From contig CP102273.1 in NCBI GenBank assembly GCA_025148965.1, positions 1,364,001 through 1,428,000 on the forward strand: 64,000 bases of DNA, written 5' to 3'. The notes under the pieces were generated by a model that was not told where the DNA came from, searched no databases, and was given only the letters and a program-made list of their open reading frames with translations. Position numbers and translations under genes: made by a program. Origin of the DNA: Intestinibacter bartlettii (GTDB lineage: Bacteria > Bacillota > Clostridia > Peptostreptococcales > Peptostreptococcaceae). This document shows positions 1 to 8,331 of this stretch, one piece after another. Every line of letters begins with the position of its first letter. Positions within the stretch are counted from its first letter, which is position 1.

Positions 1-113
1 GTACAATGGAAGCTGCTGACTATATTTATGGAGTAACAATGGAGAAAAAAGCTATTTCAAAAGTAATAGGTCTAGATCTTCATGAAGCACATAAAATGAC
101 AGATATAATATAA
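1..113 (+). CDS. smc: Chromosome segregation ATPase SMC, C-terminal end (partial)
   Basis: The window opens inside a reading frame that ends at the TAA at 111-113. The last 36 residues contain ADYIYGVTMEKKAISKV, which matches the extreme C-terminus of bacterial SMC (usual form ADxLYGVTMEExGVSK). SMC is the condensin ATPase that works with ScpA and ScpB, both encoded further along this window. The next gene, ftsY, starts 15 bases later with an AUGGAGGA ribosome site, and smc-ftsY-ylxM-ffh is a standard Firmicute order. The identification rests on a short tail plus context, and the start lies outside the window. Confidence 0.85.
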   Translation, partial: TMEAADYIYGVTMEKKAISKVIGLDLHEAHKMTDII

Positions 114-128
114 AATGGAGGAAAAATT

Positions 129-1487
129 ATGTTTAAAAAACTTTTTGGTTTTGGGAAAAAGAAAAAAGAAGAAATACAAGAAGAACCAGTTGAAGAATTA
201 GAAGTGAAAGAAACTGAAGAAGACTCACAAAATGTAGAAGATAGTAAAGAAGAAGTAAAATCTGATTTAGAAAATGATGAAGATAATTCTGAATATGATT
301 CACAAAAAGAGCAAGAAGAAGTGGAAATTTTAGAAGAAGACGAAATTGAATCTAATAAAATTGAAGAAACAAAAAATGAAGAAGCTGTGTCTCAAGAAAT
401 ATTAGAAGAGCAAATAGAAGCACAAGAAGAAGCTAAAGAAGAAATAGCTGAGATTGAGGAAATAAAAGCTGAAGATATAGAAACTCAAGAAAAACAAGAT
501 GAAATAGAAGAATCAGAAGATACTGTTGAAAATCAAATAGACGACGAATTGGAAGAAGAGGAAGAAAAACCTAAAAAAGTAAGTTTATTCGATAGATTAA
601 AACAAGGTCTAACTAAAGCAAAACAAGGTATAACTGATAGAATTGATGAAGTTTTAAAAGCTTATACAAAGGTAGATGAAGAGCTTTTAGAAGATTTAGA
701 AGAAGTTTTAATAACAGCTGACGTAGGAGTAAATACTACTATGGATATAATTGAAAAATTAGAAGATGTTATAAGAACTAAAAAGATAACAGATCCACAA
801 GATGTAAGAGAAGAACTAAAATTAATAATAGAAGATATTTTATCTAAAGACGATACTAAATTAGATGTATCACATAGCCCAACTATAATCTTAATGGTAG
901 GTGTAAATGGCGTAGGTAAAACTACAACAATCGGAAAACTTGCTCACAGATATAAATCTGAAGGTAAAAAAGTACTTCTTGCAGCAGGAGATACATTTAG
1001 AGCGGCTGCAATCGATCAATTAGAAGTATGGGCAAATAGATGTAATGTTGATATAATAAAACATCAAGAAGGTGCTGACCCAGGAGCAGTAATATTTGAT
1101 GCGATAAAAGCATCTAAAGCTAGAGGAGTAGACGTATTAATATGTGATACAGCAGGACGTCTTCACAATAAATCAAACCTAATGAATGAATTAGGTAAAG
1201 TATTTAAAATAGTAGATAGAGAATATCCAGAAGCTAAAAAAGAAGTTTTATTAGTAGTTGATGCGACAACAGGACAAAATGCAGTATCGCAAGCTAAAAG
1301 CTTTAAAGAAGTGTGTGATATAACTGGTTTAGCGCTTACTAAATTAGATGGAACAGCTAAAGGTGGGGTTATTTTAGCTGTTAAATCAGAGGTAGATGTG
1401 CCAGTAAAATTAATAGGTGTAGGGGAGAAAATGGAAGATTTACAAGATTTTGACTCGAAATCATTTGTTGATGCTTTATTCAGTTAA
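129..1487 (+). CDS. ftsY: Signal recognition particle receptor FtsY with long acidic N-terminal region
   Basis: FtsY is the membrane-associated SRP receptor GTPase. It docks Ffh-bound ribosomes at the Sec translocon, and both partners hydrolyse GTP. Residues ~12-150 are an extremely Glu-rich, low-complexity segment (the A region). The helical N domain covers ~150-245. The G domain starts with P-loop GVNGVGKT at ~258-265, followed by AAGDTFRAAA, DTAGR, TKLDGTAKGG and the closing GVGEKMEDLQDF. At 452 aa it is longer than the ~330-aa B. subtilis protein because of the acidic extension, resembling E. coli FtsY in layout. It follows smc closely and precedes ylxM and ffh, so all SRP components are clustered. 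The start is supported by GGAGGA just upstream. Confidence 0.97.
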   Translation: MFKKLFGFGKKKKEEIQEEPVEELEVKETEEDSQNVEDSKEEVKSDLENDEDNSEYDSQKEQEEVEILEEDEIESNKIEETKNEEAVSQEILEEQIEAQEEAKEEIAEIEEIKAEDIETQEKQDEIEESEDTVENQIDDELEEEEEKPKKVSLFDRLKQGLTKAKQGITDRIDEVLKAYTKVDEELLEDLEEVLITADVGVNTTMDIIEKLEDVIRTKKITDPQDVREELKLIIEDILSKDDTKLDVSHSPTIILMVGVNGVGKTTTIGKLAHRYKSEGKKVLLAAGDTFRAAAIDQLEVWANRCNVDIIKHQEGADPGAVIFDAIKASKARGVDVLICDTAGRLHNKSNLMNELGKVFKIVDREYPEAKKEVLLVVDATTGQNAVSQAKSFKEVCDITGLALTKLDGTAKGGVILAVKSEVDVPVKLIGVGEKMEDLQDFDSKSFVDALFS

Positions 1488-1505
1488 ACTTGTATAAAAT
1501 AAATG

Positions 1506-1534
1506 TTGACAAGTATATTTATTTGATATAAAAT
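1506..1534 (+). promoter_or_regulatory. Sigma-A type promoter for ylxM-ffh
   Basis: TTGACA (1506-1511) and TAAAAT (1529-1534) are separated by 17 bases. Transcription would begin near 1541. This argues against translation starting at the ATG at 1538 and supports the ATG at 1586. Confidence 0.75.
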
Positions 1535-1585
1535 ACAATGTGTAAAGTAAAGAACCTTTACAGTAAAGTCTTGGAAGTGATTGTT

Positions 1586-1954
1586 ATGAACATAGAAAAA
1601 ATGGTTGAAATTGGATTGTTGTTTGAGCAATACAAAGAATTATTGACTGAAAAACAGCGAGAAATGGTATCTCTTTATTACGAAGAAGATTATTCTTTAG
1701 GAGAGATAAGTGAGAACTTAGGAGTATCACGACAAGGAGTTTACGACACATTAAAGCGTTCAGAAAAGATACTTAGAGAATACGAAAATAAATTACATTT
1801 AGTGGCTAAGTTAAAAGAACAAGAAAAATTCCTTAAATCTATTAGGGAGAAAGTTGTTGACATTAAAGAAGATTTATTGCACAATAGAGATTGTGCGAAT
1901 TTAATCCCTAAGCTAGAAAATATAGAAGAAATATGTAGGGAGTTGTTAAAATGA
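1586..1954 (+). CDS. ylxM: YlxM/p13 family SRP-associated DNA-binding-like protein (UPF0122)
   Basis: A small helix-turn-helix protein of the UPF0122 family, found next to ffh in Firmicutes. In streptococci YlxM modulates SRP and Ffh GTPase activity. From the chosen start it has 122 residues (MNIEKMVEIG...). The sigma-70 region-4-like HTH is visible as YSLGEISENLGVSRQGVYDTLKR, followed by a charged coiled-coil-like tail. An in-frame ATG at 1538 exists but has no ribosome site and lies at the predicted transcription start. The ATG at 1586 is preceded by GGAAGTG. The stop overlaps the ffh start (ATGA), which suggests translational coupling. Confidence 0.93.
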   Translation: MNIEKMVEIGLLFEQYKELLTEKQREMVSLYYEEDYSLGEISENLGVSRQGVYDTLKRSEKILREYENKLHLVAKLKEQEKFLKSIREKVVDIKEDLLHNRDCANLIPKLENIEEICRELLK

Positions 1955-3303
1955 TATTTGAAGGTTTATCTGATAAATTGCAAGGTGCCTTTAGTAAGTT
2001 AAAATCAAAAGGAAAACTTACAGAAAAAGATGTAAAGGCAGCTATGAGAGAAGTAAAGCTTGCTTTACTTGAAGCCGATGTAAACTTTAAAGTCGTAAAA
2101 GATTTTGTTAAAAAAGTACAAGAGAGATGTGTTGGACAAGAAGTTATGGAAAGTTTAACTCCAGCGCAACATGTTATAAAAATAGTTAATGAAGAACTTA
2201 CTGCTTTAATGGGAGATGTCCAAAGTAAAATTACAATATCTTCTAAACCACCAACAATAATAATGATGGTAGGTTTACAAGGGGCAGGTAAGACAACAAC
2301 ATCAGGAAAGCTTGGCGGATATTTCAAGAAACAAGGAAAGAAACCACTACTTGTAGCTTGTGACGTTTATAGACCAGCAGCGATAAAACAATTAGAAGTT
2401 GTAGGAAAAAGCTTAGATATAGAAGTATTTAACATGGGTGATAAAGAAAACCCAGTTAATATAGCAAAAGCAGGACTTAGTCATGCTATAAAAAATAACA
2501 ATGATTTAGTTATAATAGATACAGCAGGTAGACTTCATATAGATGAAGAATTAATGGATGAATTAAAATCTATAAAATCTGAAGTTAGACCACATGAAAT
2601 ACTTTTAGTAGTCGATTCAATGACAGGTCAAGATGCAGTTAATGTAGCTGAAAGTTTTGACAATGCTTTAGGTATAGACGGAGTTGTACTTACTAAATTA
2701 GATGGTGATACAAGAGGTGGGGCAGCACTTTCAATAAGAGCTGTAACACAAAAACCTATAAAATTCATAGGTATGGGTGAAAAATTAGACGATTTAGAGC
2801 CTTTCCATCCAGATAGAATGGCATCTAGAATCCTAGGAATGGGAGATGTTTTAAGTTTAATTGAAAAAGCCCAAGAAACTATGGACATGGAAAAAGCAAA
2901 AGCATTAGGTGCTAAGCTTAAAAAACAAGAATTTGATTTTGAAGATTTCCTAGATCAAATGGAGCAAATTCAAAAGATGGGTTCTATGGACAAAATCCTT
3001 GGAATGATTCCTGGAATGGGAGATATAAAAAATCAATTAGGCGACGTAGATATGAATGGCAAAGAAATGAACAGAATAAAAGCCATAATACAATCTATGA
3101 CAGTTGAAGAAAGAAGAAATCCACAAATACTTAATGCATCTAGAAAAAGAAGAATAGCAAAAGGTAGTGGAACAAGTGTACAAGAAGTAAATAAATTAAT
3201 AAAACAATTAAATGAAATGAAAAAAATGATGAAGATGTTTACTTCTAATAGCAAAGGTATGAAGAAAAGAGGCGGTTTTCCCGGACTTCCTTTCTTTAGA
3301 TAA
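1951..3303 (+). CDS. ffh: Signal recognition particle protein Ffh (SRP54)
   Basis: This is the GTPase subunit of the SRP. It binds 4.5S/scRNA and signal sequences of nascent membrane and secreted proteins and delivers them to FtsY. The N domain covers ~1-100. The G domain has P-loop GLQGAGKT at 108-115, CDVYRPAA, DTAGR, TKLDGDTRGG and GMGEKLDDLEPF. The methionine-rich M domain (~330-450) contains repeated Met clusters and RRKRIAKGSG-like RNA-binding residues (here SRKRRIAKGSG). The 450-aa length is typical. It overlaps ylxM by 4 bases and is followed by rpsP at 42 bases with no terminator, so it is probably cotranscribed with the ribosomal genes. Confidence 0.98.
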   Translation: MIFEGLSDKLQGAFSKLKSKGKLTEKDVKAAMREVKLALLEADVNFKVVKDFVKKVQERCVGQEVMESLTPAQHVIKIVNEELTALMGDVQSKITISSKPPTIIMMVGLQGAGKTTTSGKLGGYFKKQGKKPLLVACDVYRPAAIKQLEVVGKSLDIEVFNMGDKENPVNIAKAGLSHAIKNNNDLVIIDTAGRLHIDEELMDELKSIKSEVRPHEILLVVDSMTGQDAVNVAESFDNALGIDGVVLTKLDGDTRGGAALSIRAVTQKPIKFIGMGEKLDDLEPFHPDRMASRILGMGDVLSLIEKAQETMDMEKAKALGAKLKKQEFDFEDFLDQMEQIQKMGSMDKILGMIPGMGDIKNQLGDVDMNGKEMNRIKAIIQSMTVEERRNPQILNASRKRRIAKGSGTSVQEVNKLIKQLNEMKKMMKMFTSNSKGMKKRGGFPGLPFFR

Positions 3304-3345
3304 ATAAATTAAAATTAAAATAGAAAAATTTTCGGAGGTGGCCAA

Positions 3346-3594
3346 ATGGCAGTTAAAATAAGATTAAAAAGAATGGGTGCTAACAAAAAACCTTTCTACA
3401 GAATAGTAGTTGCAGACTCTAGAGCACCAAGAGATGGTAGATTTATAGAAGAAATAGGATACTACAATCCAGTTTCTGAACCAAAACAAATAAAAATAAA
3501 CGATGAAAAAGCTAACAAATGGTTAGGTGTTGGTGCACAACCTACTGAAACTGTTAAAAAATTATTCCAAAGCCAAGGAATAATAGAAAAATAA
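3346..3594 (+). CDS. rpsP: 30S ribosomal protein S16
   Basis: S16 is a small-subunit assembly protein binding the 5' and central domains of 16S rRNA. The 82-aa product begins [22 protein letters not shown] and contains [19 protein letters not shown], the family signature. A strong ribosome site (GGAGGTGG) precedes the ATG. It sits between ffh and the KH protein gene khpA, as in most Firmicutes. Confidence 0.98.
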   Translation: MAVKIRLKRMGANKKPFYRIVVADSRAPRDGRFIEEIGYYNPVSEPKQIKINDEKANKWLGVGAQPTETVKKLFQSQGIIEK

Positions 3595-3647
3595 GAAATT
3601 TTAATAATTTAAATTATCTTATAGTAACATTTTAGGAGATGGAAAAT

Positions 3648-3875
3648 ATGAAAGAGCTAGTTATCGATATAGTTAAGGCTCTAGTTGATAATCCTGATGA
3701 GGTGACAGTTGAGGAAACAAGAAAAAAAGGTGAAATAATCCTAAAACTTTCAGTTTCTCAAGATGATATGGGCAAGGTTATAGGAAAACAAGGGAGAATA
3801 GCTAAAGCTATTAGAACTGTATTAAAATCTGCTGGAAATAAAGAGCACCTTAAGGTTTCTCTTGAGATAGTATAA
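3648..3875 (+). CDS. khpA: KH-domain RNA-binding protein KhpA (YlqC)
   Basis: A 75-aa single KH-domain protein. The Gly-X-X-Gly loop is visible as GKQGRIAKAIR. KhpA and KhpB form an RNA-binding complex that influences cell division and sRNA/mRNA metabolism in Gram-positive bacteria. An upstream in-frame ATG at 3639 directly abuts AGGAG (3634-3638), so it cannot use it. The ATG at 3648, nine bases from AGGAG, is the likely start. Its place between rpsP and rimM is conserved. The stop codon lies at the edge of the following terminator hairpin. Confidence 0.93.
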   Translation: MKELVIDIVKALVDNPDEVTVEETRKKGEIILKLSVSQDDMGKVIGKQGRIAKAIRTVLKSAGNKEHLKVSLEIV

Positions 3876-3906
3876 AAAGGATTAGGTATATGCCTAATCC
3901 TTTTTG
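3875..3906 (+). terminator. Rho-independent terminator after khpA
   Basis: The arms AAAAGGATTAGG and CCTAATCCTTTTT flank a 6-base loop and a T run. It begins at the khpA stop codon and lies upstream of rimM, so it either ends the ffh-rpsP-khpA transcript or attenuates into rimM-trmD. Confidence 0.85.
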
Positions 3907-3938
3907 TATATACTAAAAATGATAAAAGAGGTGACGAA

Positions 3939-4451
3939 ATGGATAATAAATTGACTGTTTTTAGAATAGGACAGATAGTAAATACACAAGGTTTAAAGGG
4001 TGAAGTGCGTGTTTACCCATATACTGATGATATAAATCGTTTCGATGATTTAGAATATTTTTATTTAGATAAAGGTTTAAATAATAAATATGAAGTTGAA
4101 AGAGTTAGATACAAAGGAAACATGGTTATAATGAAGATAAAAGGTATCGACTCTATAGAACTAGCACAAAAATTAAAAACAAAAAATATGTATATCGGAA
4201 GAGATCAAGGTAAAGAATTAGAAGAAGATGAATTTTTCGTAGCAGATTTAATTGGACTAGATGTCTTCACTGTAGATGGTGAAAAAGTAGGTGTTGTAAA
4301 GGACGTATTACAACATGCTATAAACGATGTATACGTAGTTAATAATGGCGAAAAAGAGTATTTAATACCTTCTATTGAAAAGTTCGTACCAACTATAGAT
4401 TTAGAAGAAAATAAAATGATAATAAATCCTATAAAAGGAATGCTTGATTAG
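3939..4451 (+). CDS. rimM: Ribosome maturation factor RimM
   Basis: RimM assists 30S head assembly and binds S19. The 170-aa protein has the N-terminal RimM beta-barrel (FRIGQIVNTQGLKGEVRVYPYTDD) and a C-terminal PRC-barrel segment (FFVADLIGLDVFTVDGEKVG, AINDVYVV, YLIPSIEKFV). The ribosome site AGAGGTG precedes the ATG. trmD follows after 8 bases, so the two genes are an operon, as in most bacteria. Confidence 0.97.
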   Translation: MDNKLTVFRIGQIVNTQGLKGEVRVYPYTDDINRFDDLEYFYLDKGLNNKYEVERVRYKGNMVIMKIKGIDSIELAQKLKTKNMYIGRDQGKELEEDEFFVADLIGLDVFTVDGEKVGVVKDVLQHAINDVYVVNNGEKEYLIPSIEKFVPTIDLEENKMIINPIKGMLD

Positions 4452-4459
4452 GTGGTAAA

Positions 4460-5155
4460 ATGAGATTTCATATAATGACACTTTTCCCAGAGATATTTAA
4501 CTCATACTTTGGTGAAAGTATAATGAAAAGAGCTATAGAAAAAGGAATAATCGAAGTGTTTGTATATAATATAAGAGATTTTTCGGCTAACAAACACAAA
4601 AAAGTAGATGATTATCCTTTTGGTGGTGGTGCAGGTATGCTTATGACTCCACAGCCAATTTACGATACATATAAGCACATAGTTGATACTCATAATATAG
4701 AAAACCCTAGAGTTATATATTTAACTCCAAAAGGAAAAACTTTAAAACAAGGGATAGTAAAAGGGTTCTCAAAAGAAGAAGACATAATACTACTTTGTGG
4801 ACATTATGAAGGAATCGACCAAAGAATAATAGATTTAATCGTAACAGATGAGATATCAATCGGTGATTATGTACTTACTGGAGGCGAATTGCCAGCATTA
4901 ATTCTTGTTGATGCTATAGCAAGACTTATTCCAGGTGTATTAAATCAAAATGAATCATTTGAAGATGAGTCATTTGAGAATGATTTATTAGAATACCCAC
5001 ACTATACAAGACCAAGAGAATTTATGGGTCTAAATGTCCCTGATGTATTGTTATCTGGAAACCACCAAAAAATAGAAGCGTGGAGAAAAGAACAAGCAAT
5101 CGAAATTACGAAAAAAAGAAGAAAAGATTTATATAAAAAGTATTGTAAGAAATAA
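4460..5155 (+). CDS. trmD: tRNA (guanine-N1)-methyltransferase TrmD
   Basis: TrmD methylates G37 of tRNAs reading CNN/GGG codons, using S-adenosylmethionine, which prevents +1 frameshifting. The 231-aa product starts MRFHIMTLFPEIF. It carries the SPOUT knot motifs LLCGHYEGIDQRI and ISIGDYVLTGGELPA (residues ~129-147) and the C-terminal HYTRPREFMG. The start is preceded by AGGTGG overlapping the rimM stop region. The -35 element of the rplS promoter is embedded in its last codons. Confidence 0.98.
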   Translation: MRFHIMTLFPEIFNSYFGESIMKRAIEKGIIEVFVYNIRDFSANKHKKVDDYPFGGGAGMLMTPQPIYDTYKHIVDTHNIENPRVIYLTPKGKTLKQGIVKGFSKEEDIILLCGHYEGIDQRIIDLIVTDEISIGDYVLTGGELPALILVDAIARLIPGVLNQNESFEDESFENDLLEYPHYTRPREFMGLNVPDVLLSGNHQKIEAWRKEQAIEITKKRRKDLYKKYCKK

Positions 5156-5171
5156 TTTTTTATAGTATAAT
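5143..5171 (+). promoter_or_regulatory. Promoter for rplS, overlapping the trmD 3' end
   Basis: TTGTAA (5143-5148), a 17-base spacer and TATAAT (5166-5171). The -35 lies inside trmD. Transcription would begin near 5178, just before the structured rplS leader. Confidence 0.75.
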
Positions 5172-5177
5172 ATGAAA

Positions 5178-5240
5178 AGTCGAGACTACGGGCATTCCTC
5201 TGTTACACTGGTCAGTAATTAAGAATGTCTATGAATACTA
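5178..5240 (+). ncRNA. Probable L19 (rplS) leader, structured 5' UTR
   Basis: Between the promoter and the rplS ribosome site, GGGCATTC (5190-5197) can pair with GAATGTCT (5223-5230), eight pairs with G-U wobbles. Inside is a smaller hairpin closed by TTAC/GTAA. Position and size agree with the L19 leader family described upstream of rplS in Firmicutes, thought to mediate autoregulation by L19. I recognise it from structure and position only. Confidence 0.6.
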
Positions 5241-5250
5241 GGAGGAAAAA

Positions 5251-5604
5251 ATGAACGAATTAATAAAATCATTAGAACAAGAACAATTAAAAAACGAAGT
5301 TCCTAACTTTGGACCTGGGGACACTGTAAAAGTACACGTTAGAATAGTAGAAGGAAAAAGAGAAAGAATACAAGTATTTGAAGGTGTTGTAATAAAAAGA
5401 CAAGGTGGAGGAAACAGAGAAACTTTCACTGTTAGAAAAATATCTTTCAACGTAGGTGTAGAAAGAACATTCCCAGTTCATTCACCAAAAATAGAAAAAA
5501 TAGAAGTTACTAGAAAAGGTAAAGTAAGAAGAGCTAAAATCAATTACTTAAGAACTAGAACTGGTAAAGCTGCTAAAGTTAAAGAAGCAAGAACTAAAAG
5601 ATAA
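5251..5604 (+). CDS. rplS: 50S ribosomal protein L19
   Basis: L19 sits at the 30S-50S interface. The 117-aa product has the family core [20 protein letters not shown] and [24 protein letters not shown], then [12 protein letters not shown] and a basic tail (RRAKINYLR...). AGGAGGAAAAA precedes the ATG. The gene has its own promoter and structured leader, separating it from rimM-trmD, and ends in a strong terminator. Confidence 0.98.
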   Translation: MNELIKSLEQEQLKNEVPNFGPGDTVKVHVRIVEGKRERIQVFEGVVIKRQGGGNRETFTVRKISFNVGVERTFPVHSPKIEKIEVTRKGKVRRAKINYLRTRTGKAAKVKEARTKR

Positions 5605-5621
5605 TAAATCTTTATTAATAT

Positions 5622-5654
5622 AAAAGGAAATCTCGAAAGAGCTTTCCTTTTTGT
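5622..5654 (+). terminator. Rho-independent terminator after rplS
   Basis: AAAAGGAAA ... TTTCCTTTTT stem extended by CTC/GAG around a short GAAA-type loop and followed by a T run. Confidence 0.85.
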
Positions 5655-5785
5655 CTTATATAGAGAAATAAACTAATAAATACATAAATTATTAGAGATA
5701 ATATAAATAGAAAATATACATCTTTAGAAGGTAATGAAATAAAGAGTTTTAATAAAATAAAAATAATTAAAAAGGAAGTGAGAAC

Positions 5786-6685
5786 ATGACAAGAGATTAC
5801 GAAGAATATTTAAAAGACGATAATCTACATATAAACTGGTATCCAGGACATATGAAAAAAACTAAGGAAATGGTGCAAAACAACTTAAAGCTTGTAGACG
5901 TTGTTATAGAGCTTTTAGACGCTAGAATACCACTTAGTAGTAAAAACCCTGAGATAGATAAATTAGCTCATAATAAACCTAGAGTAGTTGTTTTAAATAA
6001 AAGTGACTTATCAGATAGAGCAAAATTAAATAAATGGATTAGCTATTATCAAAGTAAAGGTATAAAAGCTATACCAGTAGATACTCTAAAAGGTAGCGGA
6101 GTTAATAAAATAGTAGAAGAATGTAAAAACGTAACAAAAGAAAAAATGGATGCTCTAAAAGAAAAAGGTAGAAAAGAAAGAGCTATAAGAGTTATGATAG
6201 TTGGTGTTCCAAACGTTGGGAAATCTTCTCTTATAAATAAATTAACAGGAAGAAAAAGTACTCAAACTGGAGACAGACCAGGTGTAACAAAAGGTAAACA
6301 ATGGGTAAGGCTTAAAGGAAACTTAGAGTTATTAGATACGCCAGGTATACTTTGGCCTAAATTTGAAGATCAAAAAATAGCTTTAAACTTAGCATTTACA
6401 AGAGCCATAAAAGACGAAATACTAGATATAGATACTCTAGGGTTAAAATTCATAGAAAAAATGTCTGACATCGAGCCAGAGAAGCTAAAAGCTAGATATA
6501 AATTAGATTCTTTAGGTGAAGAACCATTAGAAACTATGGAGATGATAGGAAGAAAAAGAGGATTCATCTTAGGAAGAAATGAACTTGACTATACAAGAAT
6601 AGCAAAAACTGTATTAAATGAGTTTAGAGAGGGTAAATTAGGTCAAATAACTTTAGAAGTTCCTGAAGATATAGAAGAAGCATAA
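5786..6685 (+). CDS. rbgA: Ribosome biogenesis GTPase RbgA (YlqF)
   Basis: RbgA is a circularly permuted GTPase needed for a late step of 50S assembly. The permutation is visible: the G4 motif NKSD (~71-74) precedes the P-loop GVPNVGKSS (~139-147), then G2 residues DRPGVTKG and G3 DTPG (~184-187). The N-terminal INWYPGHMKK is a family signature. The 299-aa length is slightly longer than B. subtilis YlqF (282 aa). AGGAAGTG precedes the ATG. It follows rplS as in Bacillus, but behind a terminator, and its promoter is not obvious in the AT-rich 5655-5785 stretch. Confidence 0.96.
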   Translation: MTRDYEEYLKDDNLHINWYPGHMKKTKEMVQNNLKLVDVVIELLDARIPLSSKNPEIDKLAHNKPRVVVLNKSDLSDRAKLNKWISYYQSKGIKAIPVDTLKGSGVNKIVEECKNVTKEKMDALKEKGRKERAIRVMIVGVPNVGKSSLINKLTGRKSTQTGDRPGVTKGKQWVRLKGNLELLDTPGILWPKFEDQKIALNLAFTRAIKDEILDIDTLGLKFIEKMSDIEPEKLKARYKLDSLGEEPLETMEMIGRKRGFILGRNELDYTRIAKTVLNEFREGKLGQITLEVPEDIEEA

Positions 6686-6715
6686 TTTACTCTTAAAATT
6701 AAATAGATAATTTAT

Positions 6716-6762
6716 AAAGCTGGTTTTAACTACTGATTTAAAGTAGATTTAACTGGCTTTTT
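6716..6762 (+). terminator. Terminator after rbgA
   Basis: Long imperfect hairpin: AGCTGGTTTTAACTAC pairs with GTAGATTTAACTGGCT and is followed by TTTTT. Confidence 0.75.
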
Positions 6763-6814
6763 AATTATTTTAAATTATCTGTAAAATTAAAATATTAAAT
6801 ATATTTTTATTATA

Positions 6815-6843
6815 TTGACTATTACATCAAATCTATGTATAAT
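6815..6843 (+). promoter_or_regulatory. brnQ promoter
   Basis: TTGACT (6815-6820), 17-base spacer, perfect TATAAT (6838-6843). Immediately downstream is a small dyad, GACT-AATC-AGTC (6845-6856), over the likely transcription start. It could be an operator. I see no full CodY box. Confidence 0.8.
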
Positions 6844-6881
6844 AGACTAATCAGTCAGACAACAATTTAGGAGGAATAATT

Positions 6882-8183
6882 ATGAATACAAAAAATAAAG
6901 ACATAATCATAACTGGTTTTGCCCTGTTTGCTATGTTCTTCGGAGCTGGAAACTTAATATTCCCACCTTACTTAGGAGTAATAACAGGGGACAAATTCTT
7001 AATAGGATTTTTAGGGTTTATAATAGCTGACGTAGGTTTATCACTACTTGCTATATTAGCATCAGCTAAATCTGATGGAGATACGGGAAGAGTATTTGGT
7101 AGAGCGGGTAAATTATTTGCGATAATTTTAGGTTCTGCTATAATGATATGCTTAGGGCCACTTCTTGCAATACCAAGAACAGCTGCTACAACTTTTGAAA
7201 TGGGGATAATACCACTTATACCAGGATTCAATGCAGTATTATTTTCGACAATATTCTTTGCTATAACATTGGCTTTAACAATAAAGCCATCTAAAGTGGT
7301 AGATATAATTGGTTCGTACTTAACACCAGCATTATTAGTTTGTTTATTAGCTTTAATAGTAATAGGTATAATAAATCCAATAGGAAATTTAAATGATGCT
7401 GCCATAGAAAATGTATTTAGTGAAGGAATATTACAAGGGTACCAAACGTTAGATGCATTAGGAGCGATATGTTTATCGGCTGTATTAATAAAAAGTTTAG
7501 TACAAAAAGGGTATAAACGAGAAAAAGATAGAGTTAATATTTTATTAAAAGCAGGATTTATAGCTGCATTAGGACTAGCGCTTGTATACGGAGGTCTTAC
7601 TTATCTTGGAGCGACAGTATCAACTCAATATGGAGTAGATGTATCGCAATCAGCATTAATAGTTGCTATAACAGTTGCTTTACTTGGTACTCCAGGAAAA
7701 GTAGTTTTATCCTTAATAGTAACGTTAGCATGTTTAACTACAGCTATTGGTTTAACATCTGCTACAGCAGAGTATTTTTCAGGCTTAACTAAAAATAAAT
7801 TAAAATATGAACATATAGTAATAGCTGTATGCTTATTAAGTTTAGTAATATCAACTTTAGGAGTGGGAGCTATAATAAAAATATCAGCACCAATACTTAG
7901 CTTAATATATCCGGCGACAATCGTATTAATTGTTATGACTATATTCAACAAATATGTTAACAATGACAATATAGTTAAAGGTGCAACTTATGTGGCATTA
8001 CTAATGGGTATATTTATGGCTGCTAAAGATTTAGGTGTAAATATATCATTTATAGACTCTTTACCATTTGCTAGTTTAGGATTCTGTTGGTTAGTTCCAA
8101 CAATAATAGGTGGAGGAATCGGCGCATTTATTAAAACATCTAAAACAAATTCAGATGAAGAATCAAAAGAAATTGCAGTTTAA
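6882..8183 (+). CDS. brnQ: Branched-chain amino acid carrier protein (LIVCS family)
   Basis: BrnQ is a cation-coupled symporter for leucine, isoleucine and valine. The 433-aa protein is almost entirely hydrophobic with about 12 membrane segments. It begins with the family hallmark FALFAMFFGAGNLIFPPYLG, and GPLLAIPRTAATTFEMG follows at ~residues 88-104. AGGAGG precedes the ATG. It is a single-gene unit with its own consensus promoter and terminator. Branched-chain amino acids are CodY effectors and codY lies ~10 kb downstream, but a direct link is inference only. Confidence 0.95.
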   Translation: MNTKNKDIIITGFALFAMFFGAGNLIFPPYLGVITGDKFLIGFLGFIIADVGLSLLAILASAKSDGDTGRVFGRAGKLFAIILGSAIMICLGPLLAIPRTAATTFEMGIIPLIPGFNAVLFSTIFFAITLALTIKPSKVVDIIGSYLTPALLVCLLALIVIGIINPIGNLNDAAIENVFSEGILQGYQTLDALGAICLSAVLIKSLVQKGYKREKDRVNILLKAGFIAALGLALVYGGLTYLGATVSTQYGVDVSQSALIVAITVALLGTPGKVVLSLIVTLACLTTAIGLTSATAEYFSGLTKNKLKYEHIVIAVCLLSLVISTLGVGAIIKISAPILSLIYPATIVLIVMTIFNKYVNNDNIVKGATYVALLMGIFMAAKDLGVNISFIDSLPFASLGFCWLVPTIIGGGIGAFIKTSKTNSDEESKEIAV

Positions 8184-8201
8184 CATATAAACTTATAATA
8201 T

Positions 8202-8248
8202 AAATCGTCAAGGAATTTAATGTATATTGAGTTCCCTGGCGATTTTTT
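8202..8248 (+). terminator. Terminator after brnQ
   Basis: AATCGTCAAGGAA pairs (with two G-U) with TTCCCTGGCGATT, followed by TTTTT. Confidence 0.8.
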
Positions 8249-8331
8249 GTATTATACTATATAATGAAATAATATTTGATATAAAATTACATAATAAATA
8301 GAAAAATAGAAATGTAAAATAGAGGTGCGTT

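Noticed and set aside
1908-2327. 139-aa - strand open frame opposite ffh
   Set aside because: Antisense shadow of ffh with no ribosome site and a composition typical of reversed AT-rich coding sequence. The same applies to the other long antisense frames within core genes.
6686-6881. T-box or other riboswitch before brnQ
   Set aside because: No AGGGTGGNACCGCG core or competing terminator after the promoter; the only hairpin precedes the promoter and terminates rbgA.
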